A DNA stretch of 64,000 nt from Casimicrobiaceae bacterium (GTDB lineage Bacteria; Pseudomonadota; Gammaproteobacteria; Burkholderiales; Casimicrobiaceae), in assembly GCA_026646885.1 (NCBI GenBank), contig JAPKHK010000010.1, forward strand, positions 73,857-137,856, read 5' to 3'. The notes below the pieces were generated by a model, which was not told the DNA's origin, made no database searches, and saw only the letters and a list, made by a program, of their open reading frames with translations. The stretch's first letter is position 1. Every line of letters begins with the position of its first letter. The position numbers were made by a program, and so were the translations under genes. Below, one piece after another: positions 27,689 through 35,985 of the stretch.

Positions 27689-28636
27689 ATGCCGCCGCAT
27701 GAACCTACTCTCGCCGCTCTGCCCAACCCCTTGCTGCGCTTTTTCGCCGCAACGCGCCCGGCATTCTTAAGCGTCACGTTTGTCGCTTGCCTGGTCGGTC
27801 TGGCCACGGCCGCGCTCGATGGAAGCATGTTACGACCCGCCGCCGCGTTTTTTACGGTGTTCTTTGCTTCGGTGGCCCACGCCGGCATCAATGTGCTCAA
27901 CGATTACTACGATGCCCGCAACGGCAGCGACGCCGCGAATGTGGAGCGCCAGTTCCCCTTCACCGGCGGCAGTCGTTTCATCCAAAATGGTGTGCTAAGC
28001 GAGCGCGCGGCGGGGATCTATGGCTACACCCTCTTGGCCGCCGTCATCCCGGCTGGCCTCTGGCTCACTTGGACCTCCGCCAGCGGGCTCATGTGGATAG
28101 GCCTGGGCGGACTCTTCGTCGGTTGGGCCTACTCCGCCCCGCCCTTCAAGCTGATGAGCCGAGGCGCGGGCGAAGTCGCCGTGGGCTGCGGCTGGTTGCT
28201 GGTGGTGGCCGGCGCCGACTTCGTGCAGCGCGGCACGTTTTCTGCGCTGCCTTTGATCGCCGGTCTGCCCTACGCCTTGCACGTAACCAACGTGCTGTTC
28301 ATCAACCAGTTCCCCGACTACCGCGCCGATGCCGCCACGGCCAAACGCAATTGGGTCGTGCGGCTGAGCCCGCGGAGGGCACGCTTCATCTACCCGATGC
28401 TGGTCGGCGTCGCCTACGCTTGGTTGATTGGCGCCGTCGCCCTCAAGGCGCTGCCCTGGACCGCCCTGCTCGCTCTTGCTGCGCTCTCCCCCGCGCTGCT
28501 TGCCAGCAGAGGTCTGCTGACCAACGCAACCGGACCCGCCGCCTTGCTGCCCGCGATTCGAGCCACCATTGCTGCGGCGCTGCTACACGGCTTGCTGCTG
28601 GCGGCGGGGCTGGTGGCGGCGCGGCTTCTAAACTAG
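27689..28636 (+). CDS. UbiA/MenA-family prenyltransferase
   Basis: 315 residues, nine predicted membrane helices. The first Asp-rich motif is NVLNDYYDARNGSDAAN and the second INQFPDYRADAATAKRNWVV; together they bind the Mg-diphosphate of a polyprenyl donor. The layout (FFAATRPAFLSVTFVACLVG at the start) is closest to 1,4-dihydroxy-2-naphthoate prenyltransferase-like proteins. No other menaquinone genes are adjacent, so the acceptor is uncertain. It ends 20 bp from the convergent OmpA gene. Confidence 0.83.
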   Translation: MPPHEPTLAALPNPLLRFFAATRPAFLSVTFVACLVGLATAALDGSMLRPAAAFFTVFFASVAHAGINVLNDYYDARNGSDAANVERQFPFTGGSRFIQNGVLSERAAGIYGYTLLAAVIPAGLWLTWTSASGLMWIGLGGLFVGWAYSAPPFKLMSRGAGEVAVGCGWLLVVAGADFVQRGTFSALPLIAGLPYALHVTNVLFINQFPDYRADAATAKRNWVVRLSPRRARFIYPMLVGVAYAWLIGAVALKALPWTALLALAALSPALLASRGLLTNATGPAALLPAIRATIAAALLHGLLLAAGLVAARLLN

Positions 28637-28655
28637 GTGAGTAAGCCCCGAGGGC

Positions 28656-29231
28656 TCACTTCTGAATCCGAATCTCGACCCGCCGATTCTTCTGCCGCCC
28701 GTCCGGATCATCGCTGCCGTCGGGTTTGGCATTCGGCGCCACGGGTTTGGTTTTGCCAAAGCCGCGCGCCGAGAGCTGGGCGGCGACGGCCCCTTTGGCC
28801 ACCAGCCACTTCTTCACAGCGTCGGCGCGGCGCTCGGAGAGCTTTTGGTTGTACTGGGCGTCGCCTTTGGCGTCGGAGTGGCCTTCGATGCGCACTTTCG
28901 CTTTCGGGTAGGCGGCCAGTAGCGCGGCGACCTTTTCCAGGGTGGGCTCCGCCGCTTGGCGTATGTCGGCTTTGTCGAACTCGAAGAGCACGTCGCCCGG
29001 CAACTCGATGGCGATCTCCTGACCGATGACTTTGGCGTTGAGATCGGCGATCAAGCCATCGATGCCGCTCACCTTCATGACGATGGGCACGATTTTGGCC
29101 TTGGGCAACGCGGCGCGGGCGGCCGCCTCGGTGGCCGGGTCGTCCGGCCCGGGGTATTTCTCGGACCCGGCCGCGCCCGCCACGCCGCAGGCCAGCAGTG
29201 CCAACAAGCACAGGAAGCGCTTGGAGTTCAT
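28656..29231 (-). CDS. OmpA-family protein
   Basis: 191 residues from ATG 29231. The signal peptide is FLCLLALLACGVAGAAG. The C-terminal OmpA domain has LPGDVLFEFDKADIRQAAEP, RIEGHSDAKGDAQYNQKLSE, RADAVKKWLVAKG, and the final GRQKNRRVEIRIQK, so the peptidoglycan-binding Asp and Arg residues are present. The short N-terminal region has no beta barrel, so it is a periplasmic peptidoglycan-binding protein. It lies 8 bp after an exported protein gene and is cotranscribed with it. Confidence 0.85.
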   Translation of the reverse strand: MNSKRFLCLLALLACGVAGAAGSEKYPGPDDPATEAAARAALPKAKIVPIVMKVSGIDGLIADLNAKVIGQEIAIELPGDVLFEFDKADIRQAAEPTLEKVAALLAAYPKAKVRIEGHSDAKGDAQYNQKLSERRADAVKKWLVAKGAVAAQLSARGFGKTKPVAPNAKPDGSDDPDGRQKNRRVEIRIQK

Positions 29232-29239
29232 GGTCGCGC

Positions 29240-29704
29240 CTATTTGTCGGTGACGGGAATGTCTTCGAAAGGCAGCACTTCCGGCAGCACGAGTTTCACT
29301 TGCTTCACCTCGGGTTCTGGGGCGGGAAACTTGGCCCACCACAGGTGCGTGTCGCCTTTGTTGAGATGCACGCCACCCAGCGCCTTAGGGGCGATCGGCG
29401 CGCCTTCCGCGTCCCGCAGGATGAAGTGTTTCTTGTCGCCCGCCACGACATAGAAGCCGGCATAGGCGCCGTGGCCGGTGTCGATGCTGAACCAGGTTTT
29501 CTTGTCGGCACCGGAACGAAAGCGCAGTTTCACGGTGAGCACGCCGCCCTTGCGGCTGCATTCGATCAATTCCGCAGTCACGCCCTGAATGTTGGTCTCC
29601 TGCGTCTGAATGGCGCTTTGCGCCTGAGCGCCCGCGGACAGCAGCGCCATCGTGCTTGCCAACATGAGTGAGCGCAAAATAACCAAAATCTTGCCTGCTT
29701 TCAT
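29240..29704 (-). CDS. exported protein of unknown function, OmpA operon partner
   Basis: 154 residues with a signal peptide (SLMLASTMALLSAGAQAQ). The mature part looks like a single beta-sandwich: TAELIECSRKGGVLTVKLRF, then DTGHGAYAGFYVVAGDKKHF and LNKGDTHLWWAKFPAPEPEV. No enzymatic motif is visible, and a single Cys is present. It is the first gene of a two-gene operon with the OmpA protein, suggesting an envelope role. I do not recognise the family. Confidence 0.65.
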   Translation of the reverse strand: MKAGKILVILRSLMLASTMALLSAGAQAQSAIQTQETNIQGVTAELIECSRKGGVLTVKLRFRSGADKKTWFSIDTGHGAYAGFYVVAGDKKHFILRDAEGAPIAPKALGGVHLNKGDTHLWWAKFPAPEPEVKQVKLVLPEVLPFEDIPVTDK

Positions 29705-29850
29705 TTTTCAAGTCTCCAAAAAAGTGTTCGTCGGGGCGGCCCGCGTATCGAGCCGCGACGGTTTTTGGTTGCGGCGCTGACACTCGCGGTTCGTGAAGCA
29801 CGAGGCATTCTAGCCGGCTAAAAAAACCGGCGAAAGCCTCGTCTGGCATG

Positions 29851-29880
29851 GAAAAGCGCCCCATTCTTTGCATCGGGGCG
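29851..29880 (-). terminator. intrinsic terminator of the CUT1 transporter operon
   Basis: On the minus strand, CGCCCC pairs with GGGGCG around a 12-base loop (29857-29880) and is followed by CTTTT. It lies about 80 bp after the stop of the last permease gene. Confidence 0.5.
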
Positions 29881-29961
29881 GTAACGATCGCTTACAAATT
29901 GCCCGCTGCAAAGGCTGCGATCCGTCCGCCCCCTCGCCAGCGCCGCGGGCGAAACCGAGCT

Positions 29962-30789
29962 TTACTTGATGCCAGCGCGCATGAAGCTTTGGACGAATTG
30001 GCGCTGAAACAGCAGGAAGGCCATGAGCAGCGGCCCGGAAGTCAGCAGCGTCGCGGCGGTGATGATCGACCAGTCGATACCTTGATCGGTGCTGGAGAAA
30101 ACCTGCAAGCCGACGGTGAGCGGACGCGACTCGACTGAGTTGGTGACCACCAGCGGCCACAAAAAATTGTTCCAGTGGTAACTCACCGACACCAGTGCAA
30201 ACGCCAGATACACTGGTCGTGCCAGCGGCACGTACACGCGCCAGAGAGTTTGTAGGGGCCCGGCACCTTCCACGCGCGCGGCTTCGTCGAGCTCTCTGGG
30301 AACGCCCAGAAAGGTCTGGCGCAGCAAGAAGATGGCAAAGGCCGAGGCGAAGTAGGGCAAGCCGATGCCCAGCAGCGTGTCGATCAGACCGATGCGGGTG
30401 AGCGTGCGGTAATTCTCCAGCAGCAGGATGTCGGGCATCACCATCAATTGCACCAACACCAAGGCGAAGAGCACATTGCGACCAACAAAGCGCCAGCGCG
30501 CGAAGGCGTAGGCTGCCAGCGTGCAGAGCAGCAACTGCGCCGTGAGCACCATGCTGACCAGTATGAGGGTGTTCAGGAAGTAGCGCGCGAAGGGCGCTGC
30601 CGCCCAAGCGGCGCGAAAGTTCGCGAGCGTCAGTGGTGCCGCCAGATCGAAGCGGGCCGAGTAGGCCGCGGGGTGAAAGGCGGTCCAGACCGCATAAGCG
30701 AGCGGCGAAATCCATACCAGGGCCAGCAGCCATGCCGCAACCGTATCGATTGCGCCGCTACGCTGGTAGAGGGCGTTAGACTCGCTCAC
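29962..30789 (-). CDS. CUT1 ABC transporter permease (UgpE/MalG-like)
   Basis: 275 residues from GTG 30789, which overlaps the stop of the previous permease (GTGA). It has six membrane helices and the EAA loop ELDEAARVEGAGPLQTLWRV, and ends in FLLFQRQFVQSFMRAGIK, the conserved tail of UgpE/MalG permeases. It forms the membrane channel with the preceding permease and imports a carbohydrate or glycerol-phosphate-type substrate. Last gene of the operon. Confidence 0.87.
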   Translation of the reverse strand: MSESNALYQRSGAIDTVAAWLLALVWISPLAYAVWTAFHPAAYSARFDLAAPLTLANFRAAWAAAPFARYFLNTLILVSMVLTAQLLLCTLAAYAFARWRFVGRNVLFALVLVQLMVMPDILLLENYRTLTRIGLIDTLLGIGLPYFASAFAIFLLRQTFLGVPRELDEAARVEGAGPLQTLWRVYVPLARPVYLAFALVSVSYHWNNFLWPLVVTNSVESRPLTVGLQVFSSTDQGIDWSIITAATLLTSGPLLMAFLLFQRQFVQSFMRAGIK

Positions 30790-31619
30790 TGATAATGTGT
30801 GCGGCGATCGAGCACAAAGAATTGGAGGAGCGCAACTCCTGCCAGCAAGAGCAGCAAAACCACGGTGAGCGCCGCCGCGTAACCGGCGTCCCAAAACTTG
30901 AAGCCCACCTCGTAGAGATGGAACAGAAGCAGCGCGGTGGCATTGTCCGGCCCGCCGCGAGTCATCACCATGACGTGATCGACCATGCGAAAAGCGTTGA
31001 TGGTGGCGTTGACGCCGACGAAAAGTGTCGTCGGCATCAAGAGCGGCCACAGCACCCGGCGAAAGAAGAACCACCGCCCCGCGCCTTCGATGGCGGCCGC
31101 CTCGCGCAGACTCGGGTTCACACTCTGCAGCGCGGCGAGGTAAAAAATCATGAAAAAGCCCGCTTCCTTCCAAACCGCCACCACGGTCACCGCGGCCAGC
31201 GCCGTGGACGGGTCGCCCAGCCAATTATGCGAGGGCCAACCCAACGCGCCGCCGATTTGATCCAGCAGCCCGTAGCTGGGGGTGTAGAAAAAGAGCCAGA
31301 TATTGGCCACCGCGATCATCGGCAGCACGGTGGGCGTGAAATAGGCCATGCGCACGAAGGCGCGCCCCCGCAAGCGGCGGTTCACCTGCAAGGCCATGGT
31401 CAGCGCCAGCCCCACCGACAGCGGGATGGTGCCCAGCGCGAACCACAGGTTGTTGCGCAGCGCCTGCCAGAAGATCGGGTCGTCGAACATCACTCGATAG
31501 TTCTCCAACCCCACCCAAACCTGGGCGCGGTTGGGCTTGGGGCTGGAGAGCAAACTATCGATTACCGATCCGACCGCCGGCCAATGCGTGAATGCCGCCA
31601 GCAAGACCAATGCCGGCAA
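30786..31619 (-). CDS. CUT1 ABC transporter permease (UgpA/MalF-like), N-terminus interrupted
   Basis: 277 residues if read from the TTG at 31619; six helices with the EAA loop LREAAAIEGAGRWFFFRRVL. The reading frame upstream encodes a plausible N-terminus (PTRSVYA, then LLLLPALVLLAAF). It is broken by a TGA at 31629-31631 exactly where a Trp (TGG) would fit. The true start was probably a GTG near 31658, just after the solute-binding protein. Either translation restarts at the TTG and yields a protein lacking about ten residues, or the sequence carries a nonsense mutation or base error. The 3' end overlaps the next permease by 4 bp. Confidence 0.75.
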   Translation of the reverse strand: MPALVLLAAFTHWPAVGSVIDSLLSSPKPNRAQVWVGLENYRVMFDDPIFWQALRNNLWFALGTIPLSVGLALTMALQVNRRLRGRAFVRMAYFTPTVLPMIAVANIWLFFYTPSYGLLDQIGGALGWPSHNWLGDPSTALAAVTVVAVWKEAGFFMIFYLAALQSVNPSLREAAAIEGAGRWFFFRRVLWPLLMPTTLFVGVNATINAFRMVDHVMVMTRGGPDNATALLLFHLYEVGFKFWDAGYAAALTVVLLLLLAGVALLQFFVLDRRTHYQ

Positions 31620-31680
31620 GAGCAGCAGTCAGGCGTATACGCTACGGGTCGGCACGATCGGCGGACGCGGGCGTCCTCAA

Positions 31681-32970
31681 CTACTGGTAGCCGCGCAGCA
31701 GCCGCAGGGCTTCTTTCTGCGCATCTTTCATCGCCTGCTCGGGCGTTTTGGCTCCGGTGAGCGCGGCCTGCAAGCCATCGTTAAGCGCCTTGGTCACGCG
31801 CTGATTGTCATGGGTGGACAATTCGGCCACGGCGTAGGGCAACTGGTCACGCGCCACCGCGGCGGCCGGAAAATCAGCGGCGTATTTTTTCATCGCCGGC
31901 GTCTCCCAAGCGGCCGAGGACACCGCGACATAACCGGTATCGATGCCCCATTGCGCGGCGCGCTCGGGCGTGGTCAGCCAGCGTGCGAACTTGAAGGCCG
32001 CTTCTTGTTGTGCCGGCGAGGCCTTCTTGAAAATGAAAAAGTTGCCGCCCCCGGTGGGCGTACCGCGCCGCTTGCCGGCCGGCAGCATGGCCACGCCAAA
32101 GTCAAACTTGGCGTTGTTGCGAATGTTGGTCAGGTTGCCCGTGGTGGTCCAAATCATGGCCGCCTTCTTCTCCATGAAATCTTTGGGCGTCGTTCCCCAC
32201 TCCACCACACCTTGCGGATGCACGCCATGCTTGCGCGACAGATCGACCCAGAATTGCAGCGCTTCGATTACCTTGGGATCGTCGAAGCGCACCGCGTTGC
32301 CCGATTCATTGGCGAGGATCACGTCGTTTTGGGTGGTGAAGGCCTGAAAGAGCCAATACGGAAAGCCCGAAGACGGCACTTGAATGCCGTACTGGGTGAT
32401 CTTGCCGCTGGCATCCTTTTTCGTGAGCTGGTTCGCCATGCCCACGAGCTCCGACCAAGTCGCCGGGGGACGGTTGGGGTCCAGCCCCGCGTCCTTGAAC
32501 AGCTCCTTGTTCCAATAGAGCACGATGGTCGAACGCTGGAAGGGCACCCCCCAGGTTTTGCCGCCGACCTGGCTGTTGAGCATGAAAGCCTTGTAGAAGC
32601 TGCTCAACCAGGCTTTGTCTTCCGCCGTCTTGGCAAAGGCATCGATAGGCTGCACGGCATCCTCGTCGATGAGCGTAAAGGTATCGGTGGACAAAAGCAC
32701 GCCCGCCGCCGGTGGCGTGCCGGCTTTGTGGGCGGTAAGTGCCTTGACGATGGTGTCTTGGTAGGTGCCGGCGTAAATGGGCTGCACCTTAATCGTCGGG
32801 TGGGTCTTGTTGAAGTCCGCGGCGTATTGATCGATCAATTTGGTGATTGGCCCGCCCACTGCCACCGGAAAGTAGAAGGGCACCTCCACCGTCTGGGCTT
32901 GCGCCAAGGGCGACAAAGCAACCAGCGCGACTGCGCCAAAACCCGCCAACCATCGTTTCATTCGTTTCAT
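31681..32970 (-). CDS. CUT1 ABC transporter solute-binding protein (UgpB-like)
   Basis: 429 residues. A signal peptide (WLAGFGAVALVALSPLAQAQ) is followed by a family-1 extracellular solute-binding fold: VEVPFYFPVAVGGPITKLID, HPTIKVQPIYAGTYQDTIVK, WGVPFQRSTIVLYWNKELFK and PTGGGNFFIFKKASPAQQEA. It is closest in layout to UgpB-like proteins, but the ligand cannot be fixed from sequence; glycerol-3-phosphate or an oligosaccharide would both fit. Its ATG overlaps the ATPase stop (ATGA). Confidence 0.85.
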   Translation of the reverse strand: MKRMKRWLAGFGAVALVALSPLAQAQTVEVPFYFPVAVGGPITKLIDQYAADFNKTHPTIKVQPIYAGTYQDTIVKALTAHKAGTPPAAGVLLSTDTFTLIDEDAVQPIDAFAKTAEDKAWLSSFYKAFMLNSQVGGKTWGVPFQRSTIVLYWNKELFKDAGLDPNRPPATWSELVGMANQLTKKDASGKITQYGIQVPSSGFPYWLFQAFTTQNDVILANESGNAVRFDDPKVIEALQFWVDLSRKHGVHPQGVVEWGTTPKDFMEKKAAMIWTTTGNLTNIRNNAKFDFGVAMLPAGKRRGTPTGGGNFFIFKKASPAQQEAAFKFARWLTTPERAAQWGIDTGYVAVSSAAWETPAMKKYAADFPAAAVARDQLPYAVAELSTHDNQRVTKALNDGLQAALTGAKTPEQAMKDAQKEALRLLRGYQ

Positions 32971-34004
32971 TCTTGACTCCTCAGTCGGACTTCACGGTCA
33001 TCGAACCAGTGGGCGGACGCCGCCGCCCAGCCCACGGTCAGGGAACTACCCGGCGCGGCATCACACTGGCCGGCCAAGCGAACGGTGAGCTGCGTGTCGC
33101 CCACCGCGCAGCGCAGCACGGCATCGGCGCCGAGGTATTCGAGGCTCTGGACGACGGCGGGAAAACAAATTTCGCCTGCCCCCAAGCGCAAGTCTTCCGG
33201 CCGCAAGCCCAGCCAAGCCGCATCGGGCGGGGCACCCAGGTGCTGCGAACTGCCGCGTAGGGCACCTGCGGCGAGGGGCAGTAAGTTCATCGGCGGCGTG
33301 CCCAGGAATCCCGCCGCGAAGCAAGTCGCCGGCCGCGCATACAACGCGCGCGGCGGGGCGACCTGTTCCACTCGCCCTTGCCGGAGCAAAACCACGCAGT
33401 CGGCCATGCTCATGGCCTCGGCTTGATCGTGAGTGACATACACCACGGTGAGGCCCAGTCGTTGCTGAATTTCGCGCAATTCGCGCCGCATGTCCTGGCG
33501 CAACTGCGCATCGAGATTGGACAGCGGTTCATCCATCAGGCAAACCCGCGCGCGCGACACCAGGGCTCTGGCCAGCGCCACGCGCTGCTGTTGACCGCCG
33601 GAGAGCTGGCCGGGCTTGCGTTGCAGCAAAGGCGACAGGCCGACCAGCTCCGCCACCTCGGCCAGCCGACCTTGCTGCTCTTCGCGGGGCAGGCGACGCA
33701 CCTGCAAGCCGAAGCAGATATTGTCGGCGACGTTTAGATGCGGGAACAAAGCGTAATTCTGGAACACCATGGCGATGCGCCGCTGCGCCGGCGGCATACG
33801 GGTCACGTCTTCGCCGTCGATCAGCAAGCGCCCGCTGCTGGCCTCTTCCAGCCCAGCAATGAGCCTTAGTGTGGTGGACTTGCCGCAACCCGAAGGGCCC
33901 AGTAGCACAGTGAAGCTGCCCGCTTCGATGTCGAGCGAGGTCGCGGTAAGCGCGGTAACCCTACCCCAGACCTTGCTGACGCCCTGTAGGGAAATCGATG
34001 CCAC
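32967..34004 (-). CDS. CUT1 ABC transporter ATPase (UgpC/MalK-like)
   Basis: 345 residues from GTG 34004; no ATG fits the conserved start ASISLQGVSKVWGRVTAL. Walker A is LLGPSGCGKSTTLRLIAG, the Q-loop is MVFQNYALFPHLNV, the signature is LSGGQQQRVALARALV, Walker B is RVCLMDEPLSNLDAQLR, and the switch His is in VVYVTHDQAEAM. The C-terminal TOBE/OB regulatory domain (LGLRPEDLRLGAGEICF) is present. It is the first gene of the operon, ahead of the solute-binding protein and the two permeases. Confidence 0.9.
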   Translation of the reverse strand: MASISLQGVSKVWGRVTALTATSLDIEAGSFTVLLGPSGCGKSTTLRLIAGLEEASSGRLLIDGEDVTRMPPAQRRIAMVFQNYALFPHLNVADNICFGLQVRRLPREEQQGRLAEVAELVGLSPLLQRKPGQLSGGQQQRVALARALVSRARVCLMDEPLSNLDAQLRQDMRRELREIQQRLGLTVVYVTHDQAEAMSMADCVVLLRQGRVEQVAPPRALYARPATCFAAGFLGTPPMNLLPLAAGALRGSSQHLGAPPDAAWLGLRPEDLRLGAGEICFPAVVQSLEYLGADAVLRCAVGDTQLTVRLAGQCDAAPGSSLTVGWAAASAHWFDDREVRLRSQE

Positions 34005-34338
34005 GCCACCAGCGGATTGACCAAAAATCGCGAGCCTACCGGGGCATCGTGACGATGGCGTGACGGGCGGGCCAGCGCGATTGGTCTGCACCGATTTGCG
34101 ACGCGGTCAGGGGCTACGAAAAAGGGCGGCAGGTGATCGACGAAGAGCGCAGTTGCGAGGGGCCTACCTCGCCACATCGCGCGGCTTGGATGGGAAGAAC
34201 CGGTCAAGCAGCCGCGCCCCTTGCGGGCGCGGGCTTGCCCTCACCGGGAGGTCATTCTCCCGCCGCCTTTTACGCAAAGCGAAGGGGCGAAGCTTCGATC
34301 ATCCTCGTCCCCTTCTTTGAGGCGGCCGCGTACGCGCC
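34005..34338. other. intergenic region, no feature recognised
   Basis: 334 bp between the start of the CUT1 operon and the end of the DUF302 gene. It should carry the promoter of the transporter operon on the minus strand. A GC-rich inverted repeat (GAGGCG with CGCCTC near 34318-34340) might end the NPCAAK operon but lacks a T tract. Nothing else is evident. Confidence 0.35.
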
Positions 34339-34806
34339 TCATGGCGCCGCGGCGTCGGCAGCGATCTTCTCGAACACCGGATCGAGCTCGCACCCCAGAG
34401 CGTCGAGCGCTTCATTGCCGTAGGGCGCGAAGACGGCGCTCGGCACTTCATAGCGGATCGCGGTGTTGCCGTCACTCTCCTCGGTGAGGTAGATGCGCAA
34501 GGGTGCCTCGATGCCGGCCGGCACGCTGGCGGCCAACATACGCACGGCGTAGTCGTTGCGGAACACCATCAGCACGGCGTTGCCCGGGATCTGCACGCCG
34601 CGCGCCGCCGCGCCGCGGCTCGCGCTGGCACTCGCCACCAGACCCATGCCCTGGGCCTGGATGGCCTTTTCGGTGCGTAACAGGGCGGTTTCAAAGGCAT
34701 GCGGTGTCCTCACCACGCGCACCTCGGGCGGCGCCGCGACGGCAAGTGCCGCGCTCGCGAACATCCCGGCGGCCGCGGTCGATCTCATCCAATGCATCGA
34801 ACGCAT
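34339..34806 (-). CDS. exported DUF302 domain protein
   Basis: 155 residues from ATG 34806, chosen for the GGAGG six bases upstream; ATG 34824, which overlaps the preceding stop, is the alternative. A signal peptide (RSTAAAGMFASAALAVAA) is followed by the DUF302 fold: VVRTPHAFETALLRTEKAIQ, GVQIPGNAVLMVFRNDYAVR, LRIYLTEESDGNTAIRYEVP. DUF302 proteins often sit beside cytochromes and sulfur- or copper-related genes and may bind a small ligand. It is the last gene of the six-gene NPCAAK operon. Confidence 0.8.
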   Translation of the reverse strand: MRSMHWMRSTAAAGMFASAALAVAAPPEVRVVRTPHAFETALLRTEKAIQAQGMGLVASASASRGAAARGVQIPGNAVLMVFRNDYAVRMLAASVPAGIEAPLRIYLTEESDGNTAIRYEVPSAVFAPYGNEALDALGCELDPVFEKIAADAAAP

Positions 34807-34820
34807 GGCAGCCTCCGGTT

Positions 34821-35267
34821 TCATTTGACGACCAGACGATAGTCCGGCGTTGGATTGAGCGGGCAGGAATATACGTACTCGCCCGGTTTGAGGTCGATGA
34901 CGTAGTCCTGGGTCGTGCCGGTGCTCAAACCGCCGCCCGAAACACTGGGCAACGTGGCGCGGCTGACCAGCGTGGCGCCGCGCAACCAGAATCCAAGCTC
35001 GTAGGGCAGGTTTTGGTTGGTGACGCGGAAGACGGTCTTGCCTGGCTTGAGTTCGATGGTCTTCGACTTCGCCAAGCGCTCCTTGCCGCTCTGGGCGTTG
35101 ATGGCCTCGCAATCCTGGCGCTTCGCCGAACTGTAGCCATGGTTTATGCCGTGCTCGCTTTCGAGGAACTGGCAAGGCACTTGCCTCAGTTCCACGACCG
35201 GCGTTGCCGCGGCGGCGCTCGGCGCGACGCACAGCGCCAGGACGACGGTAATCGTTGTGCGGTTCAT
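34821..35267 (-). CDS. exported cupredoxin-like protein
   Basis: 148 residues from ATG 35267. The signal peptide is TTITVVLALCVAPSAAAA. The C-terminal half has the cupredoxin outline: TIELKPGKTVFRVTNQNLPY, then LKPGEYVYSCPLNPTPDYRL. The single Cys matches the copper-ligand Cys position, but the usual His and Met that follow are replaced (CPLNPTPDY), so a normal type-1 copper site is doubtful. The N-terminal part has SEHGINHGYSS and two more Cys. It lies between the DUF6969-like and DUF302 genes in a tight operon with cytochromes, which suggests a periplasmic electron-transfer or metal role. Confidence 0.68.
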   Translation of the reverse strand: MNRTTITVVLALCVAPSAAAATPVVELRQVPCQFLESEHGINHGYSSAKRQDCEAINAQSGKERLAKSKTIELKPGKTVFRVTNQNLPYELGFWLRGATLVSRATLPSVSGGGLSTGTTQDYVIDLKPGEYVYSCPLNPTPDYRLVVK

Positions 35268-35268
35268 G

Positions 35269-35985
35269 TCAAACTCCTTGCATGGCTGCCGCGACCGCGG
35301 CGATCTGTTGATCCACAGCGATCGCGATCTGGCTGGTGATCTCCAGTGCGCGATCCTCGAAAACATCTTGTCCGGGATGCGCCAGCGTCCAACGGGCGAT
35401 TGCCGCATCGCGCTCGAACAGCAGCGCTTCGATCTGCGGTCGAAAAAGCCGCAGCATGGCACTGATCCATCGATTGACCGGCCACGACGGATTGGCGTGG
35501 TCGATCACGAACGAATCGAGCATACGAACGACGTCACTGGCCGCATACCAGGCGTCGCCGGTCACCCAGCGATTGGCGGTGAACAGGGCGATGGGCTCGC
35601 CATAGGCATCCATGGAGATGGCAACGAGATGCGACAACGCATCGTCGCCTGCGGGCCAGGGTTCGGCGCCCGCATAGGGCACCGGGGCCAAACCCGCTGG
35701 CATGCCGGGGGCGCGCAGGAAGGTATGGAAGTGGCCATGTTCGCCCGCGGCACCGCGGTGCGCGTGATAGTAGTACTGCGATTGCGTTTCCATGTCGAAA
35801 ACGTCATCGGCCGGGTAGTGGTCGAATTCAAAAAAATCTCCCTGGCCGCGCAGCACCTCGCCGACCACGTTCAAACCCCCTTTTTCGAGGACGCGGCGAC
35901 ATTCCAATACTTCCGCCGCGGCGGCACGCATGTTCTCCAGACGCGCCAGGGAAAGACCGGTCGGAAGAACCTCGGCGGGCTTCAT
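35269..35985 (-). CDS. DUF6969-like cytoplasmic protein
   Basis: 238 residues, no signal peptide. Characteristic stretches are GQGDFFEFDHYPADDVFDME, QSQYYYHAHRGAAGEHGHFH and TFLRAPGMPAG. The motif HAHRGAAGEHGHFH is rich in His and could bind metal. I recall this pattern from the DUF6969 family, which has no known function. Its ATG overlaps the stop of the five-heme cytochrome by 4 bp, so it is cotranslated with an exported redox protein despite being cytoplasmic itself. A role in maturation or regulation is possible. Confidence 0.65.
   Translation of the reverse strand: MKPAEVLPTGLSLARLENMRAAAAEVLECRRVLEKGGLNVVGEVLRGQGDFFEFDHYPADDVFDMETQSQYYYHAHRGAAGEHGHFHTFLRAPGMPAGLAPVPYAGAEPWPAGDDALSHLVAISMDAYGEPIALFTANRWVTGDAWYAASDVVRMLDSFVIDHANPSWPVNRWISAMLRLFRPQIEALLFERDAAIARWTLAHPGQDVFEDRALEITSQIAIAVDQQIAAVAAAMQGV

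Noticed and set aside
31531..32976. 481-residue plus-strand open frame
   Set aside because: Antisense to the solute-binding protein gene; no signal, motif or ribosome site.
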